This document shows positions 31,793 to 33,236 of a stretch of DNA of 33,236 nucleotides, piece by piece (positions within the stretch are counted from its first letter, which is position 1; every line of letters starts with the position of its first letter). Source of the stretch: Streptomyces europaeiscabiei (GTDB lineage Bacteria; Actinomycetota; Actinomycetes; Streptomycetales; Streptomycetaceae); contig NZ_LRTR01000607.1 in the NCBI RefSeq assembly GCF_001550375.1, forward strand, positions 1 through 33,236. The letters are read 5' to 3'. A program made the position numbers and the translations under genes. The notes below the pieces were generated by a model that ran no database searches, was not told the DNA's origin, and saw only the letters and a list, made by a program, of their open reading frames with translations.

Positions 31793-32722
31793 CCAGTAGT
31801 CGCGGCGGGGCAGTTCGACCCACACATCGGGCGGTCCAACTACAGCGCGCCTGTCGGTCAGGCGCAGTCCTGCGAAGGCGCAGGCGTAGGCGACGGCGCT
31901 GTGCTGGTAGAGGTAGGAGGCCAGCACCTCCGCAGAGGTGTCGTCTTCGTCCGGTGCTCCGCCGGGGTGCAGGTCCGAGCCTTCGATGATTCCGTTCCGG
32001 GCGATGCTGCCCTGGTTGCCGCTCTTGGGATTGGCGTAGAGGCCGTAGCAGAGGGTGTCGGCGGACAACCGGGTCAGCACGCCCGGCATCTGCGGCGCGT
32101 ATCCCCAGGGCTGGGTGACGACGCAGCCGCCTGGCACGGACGTCACGCCGACGATGTAGGGCTCCTCCAGCAGCTCATTCAGCACGTCGAGGAGTTCGCC
32201 GTCCACCACTGGCGTCGCCTGGAGACGGCGCACCGCCTCGGCCGCGTCGATGCCGGCCACGCAGGCCAGGCCCGTGCCGTCGTAGTAGAACTCCCCCAGC
32301 GCCGTGGTGAGGCGATGTGCCTCCTGCGCTGCCGCACGCTCGGTGTCGGTCAGGGCTACCCCTTCCGGTACCGGGAACAGCTCGGGCGTCGGTCCGGCCA
32401 GGCTCAGCCGCCCCGGTGACCAGCCGCCCAGCGACAGCCGCCAGGGATCGGCCCCGGCCGCGGCGAGCGCTCGTGCGTTGGCCGGATTCCTGGACACGAC
32501 GGCCTCCCACAGTGCCGTCACCCCGTTCTCCAGCGCGTCCACATCCGCAACCCGGCGGGCCAGTTCCGCAACAGCCTCTGAGGAGCCGAACACCGCTGCC
32601 CGGTGCAGAGGACGGCTCCCGTTCCAGCTCTCCGGATCGGCGCCTCTATCAAGACGACGGCGAATCTCCTCGGCATCCGTCCAGTCCCAACCCATGCCGG
32701 CCCACCCGTCGCCCGCTGCCAC
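31784..32722 (-). CDS. ankyrin-repeat protein, 3' end set by the IS
   Basis: 312 residues from GTG 32722, preceded by GGAGGGAG at 5 bases; ATG 32695 (MGWDWTDAEEI) is an alternative. Three ankyrin-type units lie at about 10-100: AEEIRRRLDRGADPES ... SRPLHRAAVFGSSEAVAELA ... GVTALWEAVVSRNPANARAL ... AAGADPWRL. The rest (about 115-310) is a mixed domain with EFYYDGTGLACVAGIDAAEA, VVTQPWGYAPQMPGVL and VVGPPDVWVELPRRDYW, shared by a family of Streptomyces proteins of about this length. The last two codons and the stop (31784-31786) lie in the IS right end, so a few native C-terminal residues may be missing. Protein-protein interaction is the likely role. Confidence 0.75.
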   Translation of the reverse strand: MAAGDGWAGMGWDWTDAEEIRRRLDRGADPESWNGSRPLHRAAVFGSSEAVAELARRVADVDALENGVTALWEAVVSRNPANARALAAAGADPWRLSLGGWSPGRLSLAGPTPELFPVPEGVALTDTERAAAQEAHRLTTALGEFYYDGTGLACVAGIDAAEAVRRLQATPVVDGELLDVLNELLEEPYIVGVTSVPGGCVVTQPWGYAPQMPGVLTRLSADTLCYGLYANPKSGNQGSIARNGIIEGSDLHPGGAPDEDDTSAEVLASYLYQHSAVAYACAFAGLRLTDRRAVVGPPDVWVELPRRDYWSH

Positions 32723-32819
32723 CGATCTCCCTCCGACCCATCGCATGCTTTCGTCGGCCCCGCCCGATGACATCCCTCAAGGCCGCTGGCACACGACTTT
32801 ATCACCCCGAACACATCAC

Positions 32820-32861
32820 GTACGCTGAATGTGCGTTACCTGTACGCCATTGGTACGCCAT
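32820..32861. promoter_or_regulatory. GTACGC direct repeats, putative operator of tap
   Basis: GTACGCCAT occurs at 32842-32850 and 32853-32861, and GTACGCTGAAT at 32820-32830, offsets of 22 and 11 bases, so all three face the same side of the helix. They lie 40-80 bases upstream of the start codon of an HTH protein, a natural place for autoregulation. The start is preceded by GGACGGAGGT. The -35 and -10 boxes cannot be assigned with confidence. Confidence 0.5.
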
Positions 32862-32900
32862 AGGGACGCTTCAGGGTAGGGTGAGGGACGGAGGTGTCCC

Positions 32901-33236
32901 ATGTCCGAGTTGTTCGACGCGGTCGACGCGCTGATCGCGTCCCGGTCCCCGCTGCCGCCGCCGGCCGAGCGCAGGCGGCTGCGCCAGGCTCACGCGCTCA
33001 CCCTGGACGAGGTGGCCGCTGCCCTGGACGTGCGGCGGGCGACCGTCGGCGGCTGGGAGTCGGGCAGGACCGAGCCCCGGCCGCCGGAACGGGAGGCGTA
33101 TGCGCGCCTGCTGAAGCAGCTCGCCCAGCTCTACCCCGCCCCCGAGAACACCGGCGGCCCACAGGAGGACACGGACACCGCGGCGGCGCGGACGGCCACC
33201 CCCGCAGCGCGGTCTCAGCCCACGGGCGGGGCGCCG
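32901..33236 (+). CDS. tap: telomere-associated protein Tap-like, N-terminal part
   Basis: ATG 32901 with GGAGGT 5 bases upstream. The gene runs off the window after 112 codons. The N-terminus MSELFDAVDALIASRS, the PPPAERRRLRQAHALTLDEV helix and the XRE HTH (VAAALDVRRATVGGWESGRT, then EPRPPEREAYARLLKQLAQL) agree with what I know of Streptomyces Tap. Tap binds the folded telomere 3' overhang and recruits the terminal protein Tpg for end patching. After the HTH comes an Ala/Pro/Thr-rich linker. In known replicons tpg follows tap directly, so it is expected just outside. The location about 33 kb from a telomere supports the assignment, but only the first part is visible. Confidence 0.78.
   Translation, partial: MSELFDAVDALIASRSPLPPPAERRRLRQAHALTLDEVAAALDVRRATVGGWESGRTEPRPPEREAYARLLKQLAQLYPAPENTGGPQEDTDTAAARTATPAARSQPTGGAP

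Overview
The window is the left end of a linear Streptomyces replicon, either a chromosome arm or a linear plasmid. Bases 1-281 are a run of palindromes, many with a TGC loop, of the classical Streptomyces telomere type. The genes are GC-rich with strong third-position GC, many start with GTG, and the set is typical of Streptomyces ends: a helicase with helicase-associated domains, an ATP ligase, NF041680- and IS5-type transposases, and at the right edge the start of a gene that looks like the telomere-associated protein gene tap.

Layout. (a) 1-5.9 kb: telomere, then a gene-poor, decayed zone. It holds a frame-broken zinc-ribbon gene, two frameshifted remnants, a tandem-HTH regulator behind a small membrane protein, a 57-residue membrane protein, and an unusual series of strong hairpins between 3.6 and 5.3 kb, including a perfect 34-bp-arm inverted repeat. 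(b) 5.9-7.8 kb: a tightly coupled operon of a membrane peptide, an ECF-type sigma factor and a low-complexity repeat protein. (c) 8.4-12.7 kb: a PD-(D/E)XK nuclease-like gene, divergent from a CGNR zinc-finger protein and a DEAH helicase. (d) 12.8-18.1 kb: a Ser/Thr kinase fused to a degenerate receiver and an HTH, a small upstream ORF, a HEPN (RX4H) protein, and an ATP-dependent DNA ligase whose nucleotidyl-lysine position reads Asn. (e) 18.3-24.1 kb: a 12-bp x5 iteron array, then a three-gene operon of XRE-STAND-repeat sensor, CHAT protease and alpha/beta hydrolase. (f) 24.4-26.3 kb: a transposase gene with an in-frame amber stop and a small membrane protein. (g) 26.4-30.9 kb: a second operon with a CHAT protease followed by an alpha/beta hydrolase; its upstream gene is cut by an IS5-family element. 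(h) 31.8-33.2 kb: an ankyrin-repeat protein, a phased-repeat operator and the start of tap.

The most interesting content is the recurrence, within 12 kb, of a translationally coupled pair in the same order: a CHAT (caspase-like) protease with intact His and Cys, then a Ser alpha/beta hydrolase. One pair sits under an NLR-like STAND sensor whose repeat array shows recent identical duplications. I infer a sensor-protease-lipase/esterase immunity or self-killing circuit. The HEPN protein and the kinase-receiver-HTH fusion nearby suggest that the whole arm is a conflict-system island between the telomere and tap. Functions of the CHAT-hydrolase pairs are inferred from motifs and gene order only; no database search was possible.
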